Counted from the stretch's first letter, positions 25,696 to 34,847 are shown. The stretch is DNA of 64,000 bases from Solibacillus daqui (GCF_028747805.1 NZ_CP114887.1:3266001-3330000), one strand, 5' to 3'. Numbers and translations: made by a program. Notes: a model not told the origin generated them from the sequence alone.

Positions 25696-26284
25696 CTACC
25701 TCTAACGTAATTATTGATGCTAATAAGCTATCCTTTTTTAAAGCGTATTCTTTTAACTGTGAACTCACATGCAATGGGGCAATTGTATATGCATCTTTAT
25801 TTAGGTCAATTATACCACTCATCCTGTATAATAATAGAAGTGTGTTGTTGATCTTTTTCTTAGAAACAATACTCCAACTCGCAATTTTGTCAGATTGCTG
25901 CTCTTTATCTTCCATATAGAAATTCATATGCGCTAAAGTTAATTGTTTATTCTTATGCTGATATCGATAAACAACTAATTCATAAAAATTTTCATAGGCG
26001 AAACGATTGGTTTTTAAAAGTGTATATAAGATTAAAGCTTTTTGATCGTACTTAGTTCCTTTTAAATAGAGGCTTCTTAATTCGTCAGACAGGCTGATTG
26101 CTCTTTTAAAAGCCAACTGAAACCTTTTCTGAAGTGCAGACTCACTTTTCACTAAAAATGGATTTTTATTTAATACAATTTCTCGAATCTCATTTCGATT
26201 CAATCCTTGTTCTAATAAGGTTAAAACATACTCGATGTCTTGCTGATACCATCTTTCACTTGTTATCCCTGCTGAGTATTCCAA
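25673..26284 (-). CDS. brxA: BREX protein BrxA (DUF1819)
   Basis: 203 residues, TTG start at 26284 after AGATGGGGG. It has the DUF1819 (NusB-like helical, DNA-binding) pattern: an N-terminal ERWYQQDIEYVLTLLEQGLN, RNEIREIVLNKNPFLVKSES, a central FAYENFYELVVYRYQ segment and a C-terminal VSSQLKEYALKKDSLLASII. It is the first gene of the BREX core. The promoter must lie in 26285-26570, a very AT-rich spacer. No BrxR/WYL-type regulator is encoded next to it, unlike many BREX loci. Confidence 0.92.
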   Translation of the reverse strand: MEYSAGITSERWYQQDIEYVLTLLEQGLNRNEIREIVLNKNPFLVKSESALQKRFQLAFKRAISLSDELRSLYLKGTKYDQKALILYTLLKTNRFAYENFYELVVYRYQHKNKQLTLAHMNFYMEDKEQQSDKIASWSIVSKKKINNTLLLLYRMSGIIDLNKDAYTIAPLHVSSQLKEYALKKDSLLASIITLEVGGNIDDL

Positions 26285-26576
26285 TTTATGACCCCCATCT
26301 TTGTTCTTACTACAAGTATAACGATTCCAGAGACAATTGAAAAATTGATTAATTTATATTTCAAAAAAGGAAGCCTAACTATTAATTACACATATAATTT
26401 ATAATACCATTTGAATAGATGTATAAATAAGGATAAACTTGGCATTGAAATGATGATAAACCTATTTCTATATTAATACTATAAATTCACCAAACCGATA
26501 TCTTAAATTATTAATATTACACTTTACTTTCTTGAAAAAATGTTATAGTATATATTCAAATCAATACTAACAAGGG
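26285..26576. promoter_or_regulatory. Divergent spacer between brxA and the excisionase region
   Basis: About 290 AT-rich bases that must hold the brxA promoter (minus strand) and, near 26525-26555, a plausible plus-strand promoter (TTTACT, then TATAGT, with a short 15-base spacing). No gene is seen. No inverted repeats strong enough to call an operator were found. Confidence 0.4.
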
Positions 26577-26647
26577 AAAACCCCATTTTTTTTAAGGCAG
26601 TAGCTTATCGCTATACTGTCCTTATTAAAAATGGGGTTTTTTTGTGA
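26577..26647 (+). promoter_or_regulatory. Long terminator-type hairpin upstream of the excisionase region
   Basis: Arms AAAACCCCATTTTT (26577-26590) and AAAAATGGGGTTTT (26627-26640) enclose a second stem, AAGG-CAGTA-GC against GC-TACTG-CCTT with small bulges, followed on the plus strand by seven T. The ribosome-binding sequence GGAGGA lies at 26651. It looks like an attenuator in the leader of the recombination genes, and resembles the hairpin at 6085-6139 in having CCCC/GGGG outer arms. Confidence 0.6.
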
Positions 26648-26664
26648 TTTGGAGGAATTTATAA

Positions 26665-26823
26665 ATAGATATCAATTTTGCAAAAGAAAAGCTAAATGCA
26701 CTTCGTTACAAAAATGAACCTAATTTCAAACGAGGATACTTTGGATACCTAAATGAACATGTTACTTAATTTTTTGTCGCAAAGGTAGATAAAGCAATTA
26801 AATTCCACTTAGAAGGTGAACAT
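26665..26823 (+). pseudogene. Remnant of a small gene before the excisionase
   Basis: GGAGGA at 26651 is followed 9 bases later by ATA where a start codon is expected. The frame then reads IDINFAKEKLNALRYKNEPN and continues to a TAA at 26767, after which it remains open and runs in frame into the excisionase-like gene. With no start codon and one stop, this looks like a decayed small protein, or the lost N-terminal part of a longer version of the next gene. Confidence 0.45.
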
Positions 26824-26826
26824 ATT

Positions 26827-27015
26827 ATGCAAAATAATAATAAAGAATTTCCAAATGAATGGATGGATCTAAAAACAGCAGCCGCATATTTAAACATCTC
26901 TTATAAAACTTTAATGACGTTCCGACCAATGGGATTAGAAATCGCGGAAATTGGTAGGTTACGTCGAGTATCTAAAACAGCACTGGATGAGTTTATGCGA
27001 CAAAATAGCTTTTAA
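26827..27015 (+). CDS. Excisionase-like DNA-binding protein
   Basis: 62 residues. A MerR-type excisionase helix-turn-helix is visible: WMDLKTAAAYLNISYKTLMT followed by FRPMGLEIAEIGRLRRVSKT with the terminal ALDEFMRQ helix, as in HTH_17/Xis proteins of Gram-positive conjugative elements. ATG at 26827 follows GAAGGTGAACAT. It lies directly upstream of a tyrosine recombinase. It likely directs excision by bending DNA at the attachment site (family knowledge). Confidence 0.8.
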   Translation: MQNNNKEFPNEWMDLKTAAAYLNISYKTLMTFRPMGLEIAEIGRLRRVSKTALDEFMRQNSF

Positions 27016-27119
27016 ATTTTCGGGCGGAAGTGCTTGGTATATTTAGGTGATAGCTTATCCCCACTGCTCTACTTTCAAACAAATATATTAATAAAAATAA
27101 AAAATCGGAGGAATTAATC

Positions 27120-28298
27120 ATGACAATTCAATCAAAATTTAACCCAGCAATTAAATCTTACAACTTAAAAGATGGGAGTACACTTTATCGTTTCACAGCA
27201 TACCTAGGAGTTGATCAACTTACAGGTAAAGATAAAATTGTAACTCGCAGCAAATTTCCGACACCAAAGCAGGCACAGATTGCATTAGATAAACTTAAGT
27301 ATGAATTTAATAACGGACAAGTTCCCGAAAATAATCGTAAATCATTTGTTGACGTGCATAAAGAATGGGATGTCCTATACAAGGACTCAGGAATAGTAAT
27401 GAGTACGTACTCGAAAACTGAGGGCTATTTCAAAAATCATATCCTCCCTTACTTTGGAGATATGAAAGTTGCAAAAATTACGGTAAGACATTGTGAAGAT
27501 TTCGGTTTACAACTATCAAAAAAGTTGAAGTATTTTCATCACATCATTAATTATGCATCTGATGTAATGGATGCGGCAGTGCGATATAAATATATCAATT
27601 CAAATCCTTTTAAAAGTGCAAAAATCCCGAATGAGCAAGTTCAGGAGCAAATTGATAACTATTTAGACATTAAAGATTTCAAAACTTTATTAGACTACTG
27701 CAAGAAACTAGATTTAAAATCTTATGCCTTGCTTCGTCTTCTTATGTTTACAGGTATGCGAAAGGGAGAACTTACCCCTTTAACTTGGTCCGACATTGAT
27801 TTTTCCGAACAGACATTAGATATATACGAAGCGTTCTCCTACTCGAAATACAACAAAGGTAATAATATAGGAGTACCAAAAGGAAAACTCAGTCGGATTA
27901 TTGTTTTGGATGAAAAAACATTAGATGTGCTAAAAGAATGGCAACAGGAACAAAAGAAACTTTTTGTTCAAATTGGAATTCCTATTAAATCGCCAGATCA
28001 ACAATTGGTATTTAGCAATTCAGTTAATAACTTTATAAAACAAGATTATTCCAATCAGTTATTGCATAAAGCGATAAAGGTTCTTAATATTAAATTTATT
28101 ACTGTACATGGCTTACGACATATTCACGCTACCCAATTAACTGAAGCTGAAGCGAGTTCAATCGGAATTCAACAAAGATTAGGACACGTTAGAAAAAAAA
28201 ATACGACAGAACTTTTTTATATCCATGTTACTAAAAAGGTGAAATTTAATACTCTAAATTCTCTATTAGCTTACCTAGGCGAAAATGATATTTATTAA
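27120..28298 (+). CDS. Tyrosine recombinase (integrase) 1
   Basis: 392 residues, ATG after ATCGGAGGAATTAATC. N-terminal AP2-like arm-binding domain (YRFTAYLGVDQLTGKDKIVT), SAM-like core-binding domain (about 75-165) and catalytic domain with TGMRKGEL (Arg about 214), HGLRHIH (His-x-x-Arg about 331-334), LGH (about 356) and FYIHV (Tyr about 369). All catalytic residues are present. It has the architecture of phage/Tn916-type integrases and is related to recombinase 2 just downstream. It likely integrates the island at ssrA (inference). Confidence 0.9.
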   Translation: MTIQSKFNPAIKSYNLKDGSTLYRFTAYLGVDQLTGKDKIVTRSKFPTPKQAQIALDKLKYEFNNGQVPENNRKSFVDVHKEWDVLYKDSGIVMSTYSKTEGYFKNHILPYFGDMKVAKITVRHCEDFGLQLSKKLKYFHHIINYASDVMDAAVRYKYINSNPFKSAKIPNEQVQEQIDNYLDIKDFKTLLDYCKKLDLKSYALLRLLMFTGMRKGELTPLTWSDIDFSEQTLDIYEAFSYSKYNKGNNIGVPKGKLSRIIVLDEKTLDVLKEWQQEQKKLFVQIGIPIKSPDQQLVFSNSVNNFIKQDYSNQLLHKAIKVLNIKFITVHGLRHIHATQLTEAEASSIGIQQRLGHVRKKNTTELFYIHVTKKVKFNTLNSLLAYLGENDIY

Positions 28299-28420
28299 TA
28301 TAGTGAATTCAAAGACTTAAGTAATCCCCTTATCTTTAAGATAAACAATCCCAATATCCGATCCCAATCCGAAAATAACTCAATGAGTGGAAATTTTGAG
28401 AATACATGACGTAGATTAAT
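28299..28420. other. Spacer between recombinase 1 and its terminator
   Basis: About 120 bases without coding evidence. No att-like repeat of the ssrA end was found here. Confidence 0.3.
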
Positions 28421-28464
28421 AAAAAGCACTTAGAATAATCATTAGTGATCTCTAAGTGCTTTTT
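28421..28464 (+). terminator. Terminator after recombinase 1
   Basis: Perfect 14-base arms AAAAAGCACTTAGA (28421-28434) and TCTAAGTGCTTTTT (28451-28464). Usable in both directions because of the A and T ends. Confidence 0.9.
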
Positions 28465-28512
28465 CTCTTCTCTCATTTGCCCAGCCTTTTAAAATACAAT
28501 ATAATTTTAATC

Positions 28513-28565
28513 GTAGTATTCAATACTACAACCTCAAAGTCTCCGTAAGCACGAACTTGGAGGTT
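28513..28565 (+). promoter_or_regulatory. Palindrome plus SD-sequestering hairpin before recombinase 2
   Basis: GTAGTATTCAATACTAC at 28513-28529 is a perfect palindrome, probably a repressor site. Right after it, AACCTCAAAGT (28530-28540) pairs with AACTTGGAGGTT (28554-28565), one mismatch, placing the GGAGG ribosome-binding sequence of the recombinase at 28573 inside the stem. The pairing is seen; translational control is inferred. Confidence 0.5.
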
Positions 28566-28572
28566 TTACACA

Positions 28573-29739
28573 ATGACAACGATTAAAATTTACACATTAA
28601 AAAACAACGAAAAGCGCTATAAATTCCACGTGTATATTGGTGTCGATCCATTAACAGGTAAAGAGAAAACGACTACTAGAAGTGGATTTAAAACAAAGCG
28701 AGAAGCAAAAGTGGCACTTGCACAAATTCAACAAGAAATTCGGAATGGAACTTTTCGAAAACAATCCGCGGAATCATATTTAGATGTCTACAAATTATGG
28801 ATGGAGCAATATGAAAACACTGTGGAAGATAGTACATTACTAAAAACTGAGCGGATCTTCAAAAATCATATCCTCCCAAGCTTTGGGGATTATAAAATCG
28901 CTAAAATTGATGCAGCAATTTGCCAAAAGCATGTGAATCAATGGGCAAAAAAACTGCAACGATTCCGGATGATTAAAAATTATGCGGCTTTAGTTATTAA
29001 ATACGCCATTAAGCATGGTTTAATCGATAAAAACCCCTTCGACTTAGTTGAAATGCCCGTCATTAAATTAAAAATTAATTTAGATGACGAAGAGGATGAG
29101 TATGAAAACTTCTATACGCGGGAGCAATTGATTCAGTTTTTACAATGTGTTGAGCAAGGCAATAATTTGAAACGTTTTGCACTATTCCACCTGCTTGCTT
29201 TTTCAGGAATGCGAAAAGGAGAAGCTTTTGCACTTCAATGGAAGGACATCGACTTTGATGCACAAGAGATTCGTATAACTAAAGCTGTAAAGCGCGGAAA
29301 ATTAGGTTTATACTTAGGCCCGACAAAGAATGGCGAGTCACGGACGATTAAAATAGATGAAAAAACGTTTGACCTATTAAAACAATGGAAAATTGAACAA
29401 GCAGAGGTGTATAAATCAAAGGGTTTTAATACGAATACTAAAAAGCAGTTAGTGTTTTCAAATGAACAAAATGTGCTACTAGATCCAAATAAAACAGTTC
29501 AATGGCTTTCAACAGTTTTTCAAAAACATAACCTTGAGTATATTACTACACATGGGCTACGCCACACACATTGTTCATTACTGTTTGAAGCTGGAGCAAC
29601 AATCAAAGAGGTACAATACCGCCTTGGTCATAAAGATGTAAAAACAACATTAGAGGTTTATGCTCACGTGACAAAAAAAGCAAAAGCAGAAACAATCAAT
29701 AAGTTTACAAACTTCATGACTACACCTGAAAAAGAGTAA
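28573..29739 (+). CDS. Tyrosine recombinase (integrase) 2
   Basis: 388 residues, ATG. Same architecture as recombinase 1: arm-binding start (YKFHVYIGVDPLTGKEKTTT), core-binding domain with ERIFKNHILPSFGDYKIAKI, catalytic SGMRKGEAF (Arg about 213), HGLRHTH (about 325-328), LGHKDVKTTLEVYAHV (His about 351, Tyr about 360). All catalytic residues are intact. It ends 148 bases before the tmRNA 3' end, which tyrosine recombinases of this type often use as attachment site. The two recombinases share long stretches of similarity and could come from two successive insertions at ssrA. Confidence 0.92.
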   Translation: MTTIKIYTLKNNEKRYKFHVYIGVDPLTGKEKTTTRSGFKTKREAKVALAQIQQEIRNGTFRKQSAESYLDVYKLWMEQYENTVEDSTLLKTERIFKNHILPSFGDYKIAKIDAAICQKHVNQWAKKLQRFRMIKNYAALVIKYAIKHGLIDKNPFDLVEMPVIKLKINLDDEEDEYENFYTREQLIQFLQCVEQGNNLKRFALFHLLAFSGMRKGEAFALQWKDIDFDAQEIRITKAVKRGKLGLYLGPTKNGESRTIKIDEKTFDLLKQWKIEQAEVYKSKGFNTNTKKQLVFSNEQNVLLDPNKTVQWLSTVFQKHNLEYITTHGLRHTHCSLLFEAGATIKEVQYRLGHKDVKTTLEVYAHVTKKAKAETINKFTNFMTTPEKE

Positions 29740-29793
29740 TTACTAACAAAGGATTAACAAAGGTTAATAAGGTTTTTAATAAGGATTCAATCC

Positions 29794-29877
29794 AATTCAG
29801 TACAACTCAAAGGCATTAAAAAAGTGCCACAAACGTTGATTTAACAACGTTTGTGACACTCAGTGAAATTCAGTACA
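29794..29877. repeat. Direct repeat AATTCAGTACA next to ssrA
   Basis: AATTCAGTACA occurs at 29794-29804 and 29867-29877, spaced by 73 bases, between recombinase 2 and the tmRNA 3' end. Such repeats could be arm-type recombinase sites or part of the attachment region. No second copy of the ssrA end is seen elsewhere in the window. Confidence 0.4.
29818..29860 (-). terminator. Terminator of ssrA
   Basis: Arms GCCACAAACGTTG and CAACGTTTGTGAC-type complement around ATTTAA; on the minus strand the stem is followed by a six-T run. It lies about 30 bases downstream of the tmRNA 3' end. Confidence 0.8.
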
Positions 29878-29887
29878 TTTCACAGTA

Positions 29888-30240
29888 TGGAGACGGCGGG
29901 AGTCGAACCCGCGTCCAGAAGCTCCAATACGCCGGCTTCTACGCGTGTAGTTTGTCTACTTACAGTTCGCGAGTTCTTATGCCGACAAACAGGCGTCCGA
30001 ATCGCTAACCTGGAAATCTCTTACCGCTGACTCAGGTGGCACCAGCGATCGTATCCCACTAAAGTTGGGCCCGACGTACTGCACATGGGCGATGCAGAGG
30101 CCGAGCGCTCACGAGCTTACGCTGCGAAAGCTAAGTTTTGTTGTTTGCCAGTTATTATATAACTTCCGTTGATGACGAAGACGAGACCTCCGACGCGCGA
30201 CCAGAGCTTGAACCACCCCTGTCGAATCCGTAACGTCCCC
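29888..30240 (-). ncRNA. ssrA: Transfer-messenger RNA (tmRNA)
   Basis: About 353 nt. The 5' end GGGGACGTTACGGATTCGAC and the 3' end GGTTCGACTCCCGCCGTCTC + CA form the tRNA-Ala-like domain. The tag frame reads GGC AAA CAA CAA AAC TTA GCT TTC GCA GCG TAA, giving the peptide (A)GKQQNLAFAA, with the LAFAA-type degron recognised by ClpXP. The CCA end is not encoded; after CTCCA the genome reads TACTG. It works with SmpB, encoded 460 bases upstream on the same strand, to rescue stalled ribosomes. The 3' end is the probable attachment site of the island. Confidence 0.95.
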
Positions 30241-30541
30241 GAAGTATAAGACTCCGAGTGTTTCGGAAAGAGTATTAAATACTCTTAAAACGTATACCGT
30301 ATGAGTAGGCATACACTGGCTAGTAAAATAAATTATATGACAAAAATAGCGTGTGCGCAAGTAAATACACCGAAATTATGCGTTGCCAAAGTTTGGCCGA
30401 GCTACCTTTACAAATGATAAAGGCACGACAAAATTCCCTCTCAAACCATTAGAACAACACATTTCACTTCAAATGCGCGAGATGATGACTTTTCTTAAAT
30501 TGATTTCATAAAAATACTTCCCACCCCAACAAGAAAAGGGG

Positions 30542-30571
30542 CTGCTCGAAAAGTAAATACTTTTCGAGCAG
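30542..30571. repeat. Perfect 14-base inverted repeat
   Basis: CTGCTCGAAAAGTA and TACTTTTCGAGCAG separated by AA. There is no T-run on either side, so it is not a classic terminator. It may belong to an intergenic repeat element together with the following GC-rich stretch (30598-30650). Confidence 0.6.
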
Positions 30572-30651
30572 TGCTTCGTTCATGTATTTATTATCCGCTG
30601 CAGGCGGTGCTTCTGCGGTGGTCGAAATAAAATTTCCACCATCCTCGGCGC

Positions 30652-30692
30652 AAAGGAGGTGTCCCAGAATCACTTCTCGGACACCCCCCTTT
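30652..30692 (-). terminator. Hairpin after smpB, likely terminator
   Basis: GGTGTCC (30658-30664) pairs with GGACACC (30679-30685), extended by GGAGG against CCCCC with one mismatch and by an inner AGAA/TTCT stem. It follows the smpB stop by about 10 bases; the T-run on the minus strand is short (TTTG). Confidence 0.55.
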
Positions 30693-30702
30693 ACAACTAC
30701 TA

Positions 30703-31167
30703 TTATAGTTGGCGTTCCTTGAAAGCACGTTCCATATCACGCTTGGCTTCTTTTTTCTTCATGTCGTTACGTTTATCGTAATCTTTCTTACCTTTTGCAA
30801 GACCGATTAATAGCTTTGCGTAGCCGTCTTTAATATAAATTTTTAACGGAACGATTGTGTAACCATCGCGTTTGACTGCGCCGATTAGCTCATTGATTTG
30901 CTTCTTATGTAACAGCAATTTGCGCTCGCGTAACGGATCGTGGTTGAAGCGGTTCCCTTGGTCGAACGCTGAAATGTGCATATTGCGAATCCATGCTTCT
31001 CCATCGCGAATGCTGACGTACGATTCCTTTAACTGCACATGTGCACCGCGCACCGATTTAATTTCCGTACCCGTTAGTACCATGCCCGCCTCAATTGTTT
31101 CTTCAATAAAGTAATCATGGCTCGCCTTTTTGTTTTGTGCCAAAACCTTGCCTGTGCCTTTTGCCAT
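30703..31167 (-). CDS. smpB: SsrA-binding protein SmpB
   Basis: 154 residues, the usual length. Typical sequence: [60 protein letters not shown] and the basic C-terminal helix [17 protein letters not shown]. SmpB binds the tRNA-like domain of tmRNA and mimics the anticodon arm in the ribosome. It sits between rnr and ssrA in the conserved order rnr-smpB-ssrA, about 60 bases after rnr. Confidence 0.97.
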   Translation of the reverse strand: MAKGTGKVLAQNKKASHDYFIEETIEAGMVLTGTEIKSVRGAHVQLKESYVSIRDGEAWIRNMHISAFDQGNRFNHDPLRERKLLLHKKQINELIGAVKRDGYTIVPLKIYIKDGYAKLLIGLAKGKKDYDKRNDMKKKEAKRDMERAFKERQL

Positions 31168-31227
31168 CTAGTATACACCTCTACTTATAGAAGGCGTGCT
31201 ATAGCAATATCGCCATAGCAAACAGCC

Positions 31228-33639
31228 TTATTTCTTCTTACCTTTTTTCTTTTTGCCTTTTGCGATACCTTCGTAGAACTTTGGCTTATCGCTTGCTTTG
31301 CCATCTTTGCGGCGACCGCGTGGATCACGTTCAGATGTGCCTGTGCGCTTCTCTTTTTCAGGTCGTTTCTTGCTTTCCCCGCGCGATTTACGGTCACGCT
31401 TCTCGCCAGTACGCTCCTGATCCTTACGACGTCCACCTTCGCGACGGCCCGCATGAATCACTTTCGACGTTTGACGGCGAGCTGGGCGTGCATTTGAAAC
31501 CATATCAACAATTTCAAAATCAACTGAAGATTCTTCAATAACTACATTCGCCACGCGAATCTTCACTTCATCGCCAATACGGAATTGACGACCTGTACGC
31601 TCACCGATCATCATCAGATGGCGCTCTTCAAAACGATAATAATCATCCGTCATGTTCGAAATATGCACTAAGCCCTCAACCGTGTTGTCCAGCTCAACGA
31701 AAATTCCAAAGTTCGTAATTGACGATACAATCCCTTCGAATTCCTCACCAATTTTATCGCTCATGAATTGCGCTTTTTTCAGTGCATCCGTATCACGCTC
31801 TGCATCAACCGCGCGTCGCTCACGACTTGACGTATGCTCGGCGATATCGTCCATTACCTGACCCCATTGGAATGTCGTTTCTGAAGACGTATCTTCATTA
31901 ATTAAATACGTGCGAATGAGACGGTGCACGATTAAGTCTGGATAACGACGAATTGGCGACGTAAAATGCGTGTAAAACTCGGTCGATAAACCAAAGTGAC
32001 CTAATGAATCTGCATAATATTTTGCTTGCTGCATTGAGCGCAATAACATCGTTGAAATAACTGGTTCTTCTGGCAAGCCTTCAATCGAATTAATCACTTC
32101 CTGTAATGCTTTCGGGTGTACCGAGTTACCTGTACCCTTCACCATAATACCGAAATTCGTCACAAACTCGAAGAAACGCTGTAATTTTTCAGGCTTCGGA
32201 TCTTCGTGGATACGATATAAGAACGGTACTTCCATCCAGTGGAAATGCTCCGCTACTGTTTCGTTCGCAGCTAACATGAACTCTTCGATTAAGCGCTCTG
32301 CCACTGTGCGTACACGCAGTACGATATCAGTTGGCCAACCTACTTCATCTACAAGCACTTTTGACTCTTTAAAATCAAAGTCTATCGCTCCACGATTCAT
32401 ACGTTTATTACGTAGAATTTGGGCTAAATCCTTCATATCGTTAAACATCGGCACTAGGTTTTCATAGCGCTCGATTAGCTCTGGATTTTCATCGGCATGC
32501 TCTAAAATATGATACACATCTGTATACGTCATACGTTCTGTCGTGTTAATAACACTTTGGAAAATTTCATGCTTTACGACTTGACCTGCTTGGTCGATTA
32601 GCATTTCACAAGAAAGCGTTAAACGGTCAACTTGTGGATTTAACGAACAAATTCCGTTCGATAAGCGATGCGGAATCATTGGAATTACACGGTCTGTTAA
32701 ATACACGGAAGTTGCGCGTTCGTAAGCTTCCAAATCTAACACAGAGCCTTGCGTCACATAATAGCTTACATCCGCAATATGCACGCCTAATTTATAAGTA
32801 CCGTCGTCATTTTTTATAACAGTTACCGCGTCATCTAAATCTTTGGCATCTGCGCCGTCTATTGTTACAATGACTTCATTACGTAAATCACGACGACCGA
32901 TTAGATCCGCTTCCGAAATTTCATCCGGTACTTGCGTAGCAGCATCCACTACCTCTGGTGGGAACTCAGGGGGAATGTCATATTTGTAAAGTATCGATAA
33001 AATGTCCACGCCTGGGTCATTTTTATGCCCTAAAATTTTTGTAATCATTCCCGTTGCTGATTTCGTTTCATCTGGCCAATGCGTAATTTCTACAACGACT
33101 TTATGGCCATCCACTGCACCTAGAGCATCCTCTTTTGCGATGAAAATGTCCATATTTAATTTTTTGTCATCTGTTACAACAAAGCCAAAGCCACGATTTG
33201 CTTGATATGTGCCTACAAATGTCGTTTTGCTTCGCTCTACGATTTTAGTAACTGTACCTTCACGGCGATCGCCTGACTGCTCTTTTAAAATACGCACTAA
33301 AACGATGTCGCCATTTAATGCACCGTTAATTTCGTATGCTGGAATGAAAATATCATCCATGCCTTGTTCTTCTGGAGCAACGAAGCCAAAACCTTTCGCG
33401 TTTCCAATAAAACGACCTCGCAGTAAGTTCATACGCTCTGGTAAGCCGTAACGGTTCGTACGTGAGCGCACAATATAGCCCTGCGCTTCCATTTTTACAA
33501 GTGTTTTCACTAATTCGCGGAAATCATCCGCCTCTACTAATTCAAACGCATCTTCAATTTCAGATACGGTCATTGGTTTGTACGCATCGTCTTTCATAAA
33601 CTCTAAAATGCGTTTTTGTAAATCATTTTGCTGTGCCAT
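31228..33639 (-). CDS. rnr: Ribonuclease R
   Basis: 803 residues. Order: N-terminal helix-turn-helix (about 1-65), two cold-shock domains ([20 protein letters not shown] about 75; [12 protein letters not shown] about 145), catalytic RNB domain ([20 protein letters not shown] about 263, metal-binding Asp residues; [20 protein letters not shown] about 535), S1 domain ([20 protein letters not shown] about 625) and a Lys/Arg-rich tail from 705. It degrades structured RNA 3' to 5' and is needed for trans-translation-linked mRNA decay. It heads rnr-smpB-ssrA, downstream of the esterase gene. Confidence 0.97.
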   Translation of the reverse strand: MAQQNDLQKRILEFMKDDAYKPMTVSEIEDAFELVEADDFRELVKTLVKMEAQGYIVRSRTNRYGLPERMNLLRGRFIGNAKGFGFVAPEEQGMDDIFIPAYEINGALNGDIVLVRILKEQSGDRREGTVTKIVERSKTTFVGTYQANRGFGFVVTDDKKLNMDIFIAKEDALGAVDGHKVVVEITHWPDETKSATGMITKILGHKNDPGVDILSILYKYDIPPEFPPEVVDAATQVPDEISEADLIGRRDLRNEVIVTIDGADAKDLDDAVTVIKNDDGTYKLGVHIADVSYYVTQGSVLDLEAYERATSVYLTDRVIPMIPHRLSNGICSLNPQVDRLTLSCEMLIDQAGQVVKHEIFQSVINTTERMTYTDVYHILEHADENPELIERYENLVPMFNDMKDLAQILRNKRMNRGAIDFDFKESKVLVDEVGWPTDIVLRVRTVAERLIEEFMLAANETVAEHFHWMEVPFLYRIHEDPKPEKLQRFFEFVTNFGIMVKGTGNSVHPKALQEVINSIEGLPEEPVISTMLLRSMQQAKYYADSLGHFGLSTEFYTHFTSPIRRYPDLIVHRLIRTYLINEDTSSETTFQWGQVMDDIAEHTSSRERRAVDAERDTDALKKAQFMSDKIGEEFEGIVSSITNFGIFVELDNTVEGLVHISNMTDDYYRFEERHLMMIGERTGRQFRIGDEVKIRVANVVIEESSVDFEIVDMVSNARPARRQTSKVIHAGRREGGRRKDQERTGEKRDRKSRGESKKRPEKEKRTGTSERDPRGRRKDGKASDKPKFYEGIAKGKKKKGKKK

Positions 33640-33679
33640 ATATTTTCCCTCCTTTGAACAGAAAAATAGTATCCCAACA

Positions 33680-34426
33680 TTAGACTATCCAATCTAACGA
33701 ATTTAAAAACGTGAGAATTTCTTCGTGTAGCTTGTCTTTTTCTTTATCGAGTGTAATAACATGCCCTGACTCGTTATACCAGCTAATATGCTTATCGTTT
33801 GATTCTACGGAATTATAAATAATATTCGCCGAATCCGCATTAATTACCTTGTCATTCGTTGCTTGAATCACTAAAATCGGTGCATATAGCATATCGATGG
33901 ACTGTCTTACATCGGAAATAAGCGTTTGGAGTGCAGGCAATGACGCCATTCCCTGCTTTTCTATTGCTTCGATTTCTAAATTAATTTCCTGTTCACTTTT
34001 ACCTTGTTGTTTTTTATATTGCTTTGCATAATCGAGTACGCCTTCAAACATGATGTCTGTTGTGCGCATTGTCATCGGCGAGCACATTGTGACAACGCCT
34101 TTAACCGGTTGTTCAAGGGCTAGCTTTAATGAAAAAACACCGCCAAGTGAGAGACCAGCAAGAGCGATTTCTTCATAGCCCGCTTCCTTCAATTCATTGT
34201 ACCCGCGCAGTACATCTTGCCACCACTCATCTGGATGAGAGGCAATCAGTTCTTCTGGCGGTACACCATGTCCTTTATAATGTGGTGCAAGTGACGTGTA
34301 ACCATGCTTTTCTAAGTAGCGACCAAGCATGCGCACATCGGCACTGCTGCCTGTAAAGCCATGTAATAATAGCACCGCTCGCTTACCTGAACGGAAGAAA
34401 AACGGTGAAGACAAAGCTGTTTTCAT
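33680..34426 (-). CDS. est: Carboxylesterase (Est30-type alpha/beta hydrolase)
   Basis: 248 residues from the ATG at 34426 (AGGAG upstream), preferred over a frame start at 34495. Alpha/beta hydrolase with oxyanion region [16 protein letters not shown], nucleophile GLSLGG (Ser about 96), acid in [10 protein letters not shown] and His in ESGHVITLD. It matches the thermostable carboxylesterase family of Bacillales that sits between secG and rnr. It hydrolyses short-chain esters; the cellular substrate is not known. No signal peptide, so cytosolic. Confidence 0.9.
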   Translation of the reverse strand: MKTALSSPFFFRSGKRAVLLLHGFTGSSADVRMLGRYLEKHGYTSLAPHYKGHGVPPEELIASHPDEWWQDVLRGYNELKEAGYEEIALAGLSLGGVFSLKLALEQPVKGVVTMCSPMTMRTTDIMFEGVLDYAKQYKKQQGKSEQEINLEIEAIEKQGMASLPALQTLISDVRQSIDMLYAPILVIQATNDKVINADSANIIYNSVESNDKHISWYNESGHVITLDKEKDKLHEEILTFLNSLDWIV

Positions 34427-34555
34427 GCTGTTTGACTCCTGTCTTTTTTTATAATCTACCCATTTTAATATATGAAAAATACGATTCAAACACACCTTCG
34501 AATCGCGTAAAACTTTCCATTTCTTCTATTATACTGTGTTTTGAAGTGGACTAAA

Positions 34556-34593
34556 AGAAAAAGCCTAACCGAAAGCAATGTGCTCGGTTAGGC
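34556..34593 (-). terminator. Terminator of secG
   Basis: GCCTAACCGA (34563-34572) and TCGGTTAGGC (34584-34593) are perfect complements; on the minus strand they are followed by TTTTTCTTTT. Confidence 0.9.
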
Positions 34594-34610
34594 GACTTAG
34601 ATTCATTCGA

Positions 34611-34847
34611 TTAGAATTTTGTAATAGCTAATGCTAATACGAAGAATAATACAGAAAGAACAATCGTTACGCGGTGTAATACTAAATCCATCCCGCGAGC
34701 TTTCTGCTTACCGAAAAGTTGCTCAGCTCCACCAGAGATGGCACCTGATAAACCTGCGCTCTTACCTGATTGTAGTAATACCACAACAACTAAAGACAGG
34801 GCTACGATAATAAGTAATACCATTAATAATGTATGCATTTGCTCCAC
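34611..34847 (-). CDS. secG: Protein-export membrane protein SecG
   Basis: 78 residues with two membrane segments (about 5-24 and 54-76) and the conserved loop [20 protein letters not shown]. It is part of the SecYEG translocon and helps SecA-driven export. Gene length and place before est-rnr-smpB are typical of Bacillales. ATG follows GGAGG. Confidence 0.95.
   Translation of the reverse strand: MEQMHTLLMVLLIIVALSLVVVVLLQSGKSAGLSGAISGGAEQLFGKQKARGMDLVLHRVTIVLSVLFFVLALAITKF

Larger units (their letters stand above)
30241..30702. other. Spacer between smpB and ssrA
   Basis: No gene. TATACT at 30243-30248 is a -10-like element just upstream of the mature tmRNA 5' end. Further left are a perfect palindrome (30542-30571) and the smpB terminator (30652-30692). 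Confidence 0.5.

Noticed and set aside
28536..28545. Possible second copy of the tmRNA 3' end (AGTCTCCGTA) between the integrases
   Set aside because: Only about 8 bases match, in inverted orientation relative to ssrA, and it is explained by the hairpin before recombinase 2.
31185..31454. Second minus-strand frame over the end of rnr
   Set aside because: It is out of frame with the Lys/Arg-rich tail of ribonuclease R, whose frame is clear and ends at 31228.
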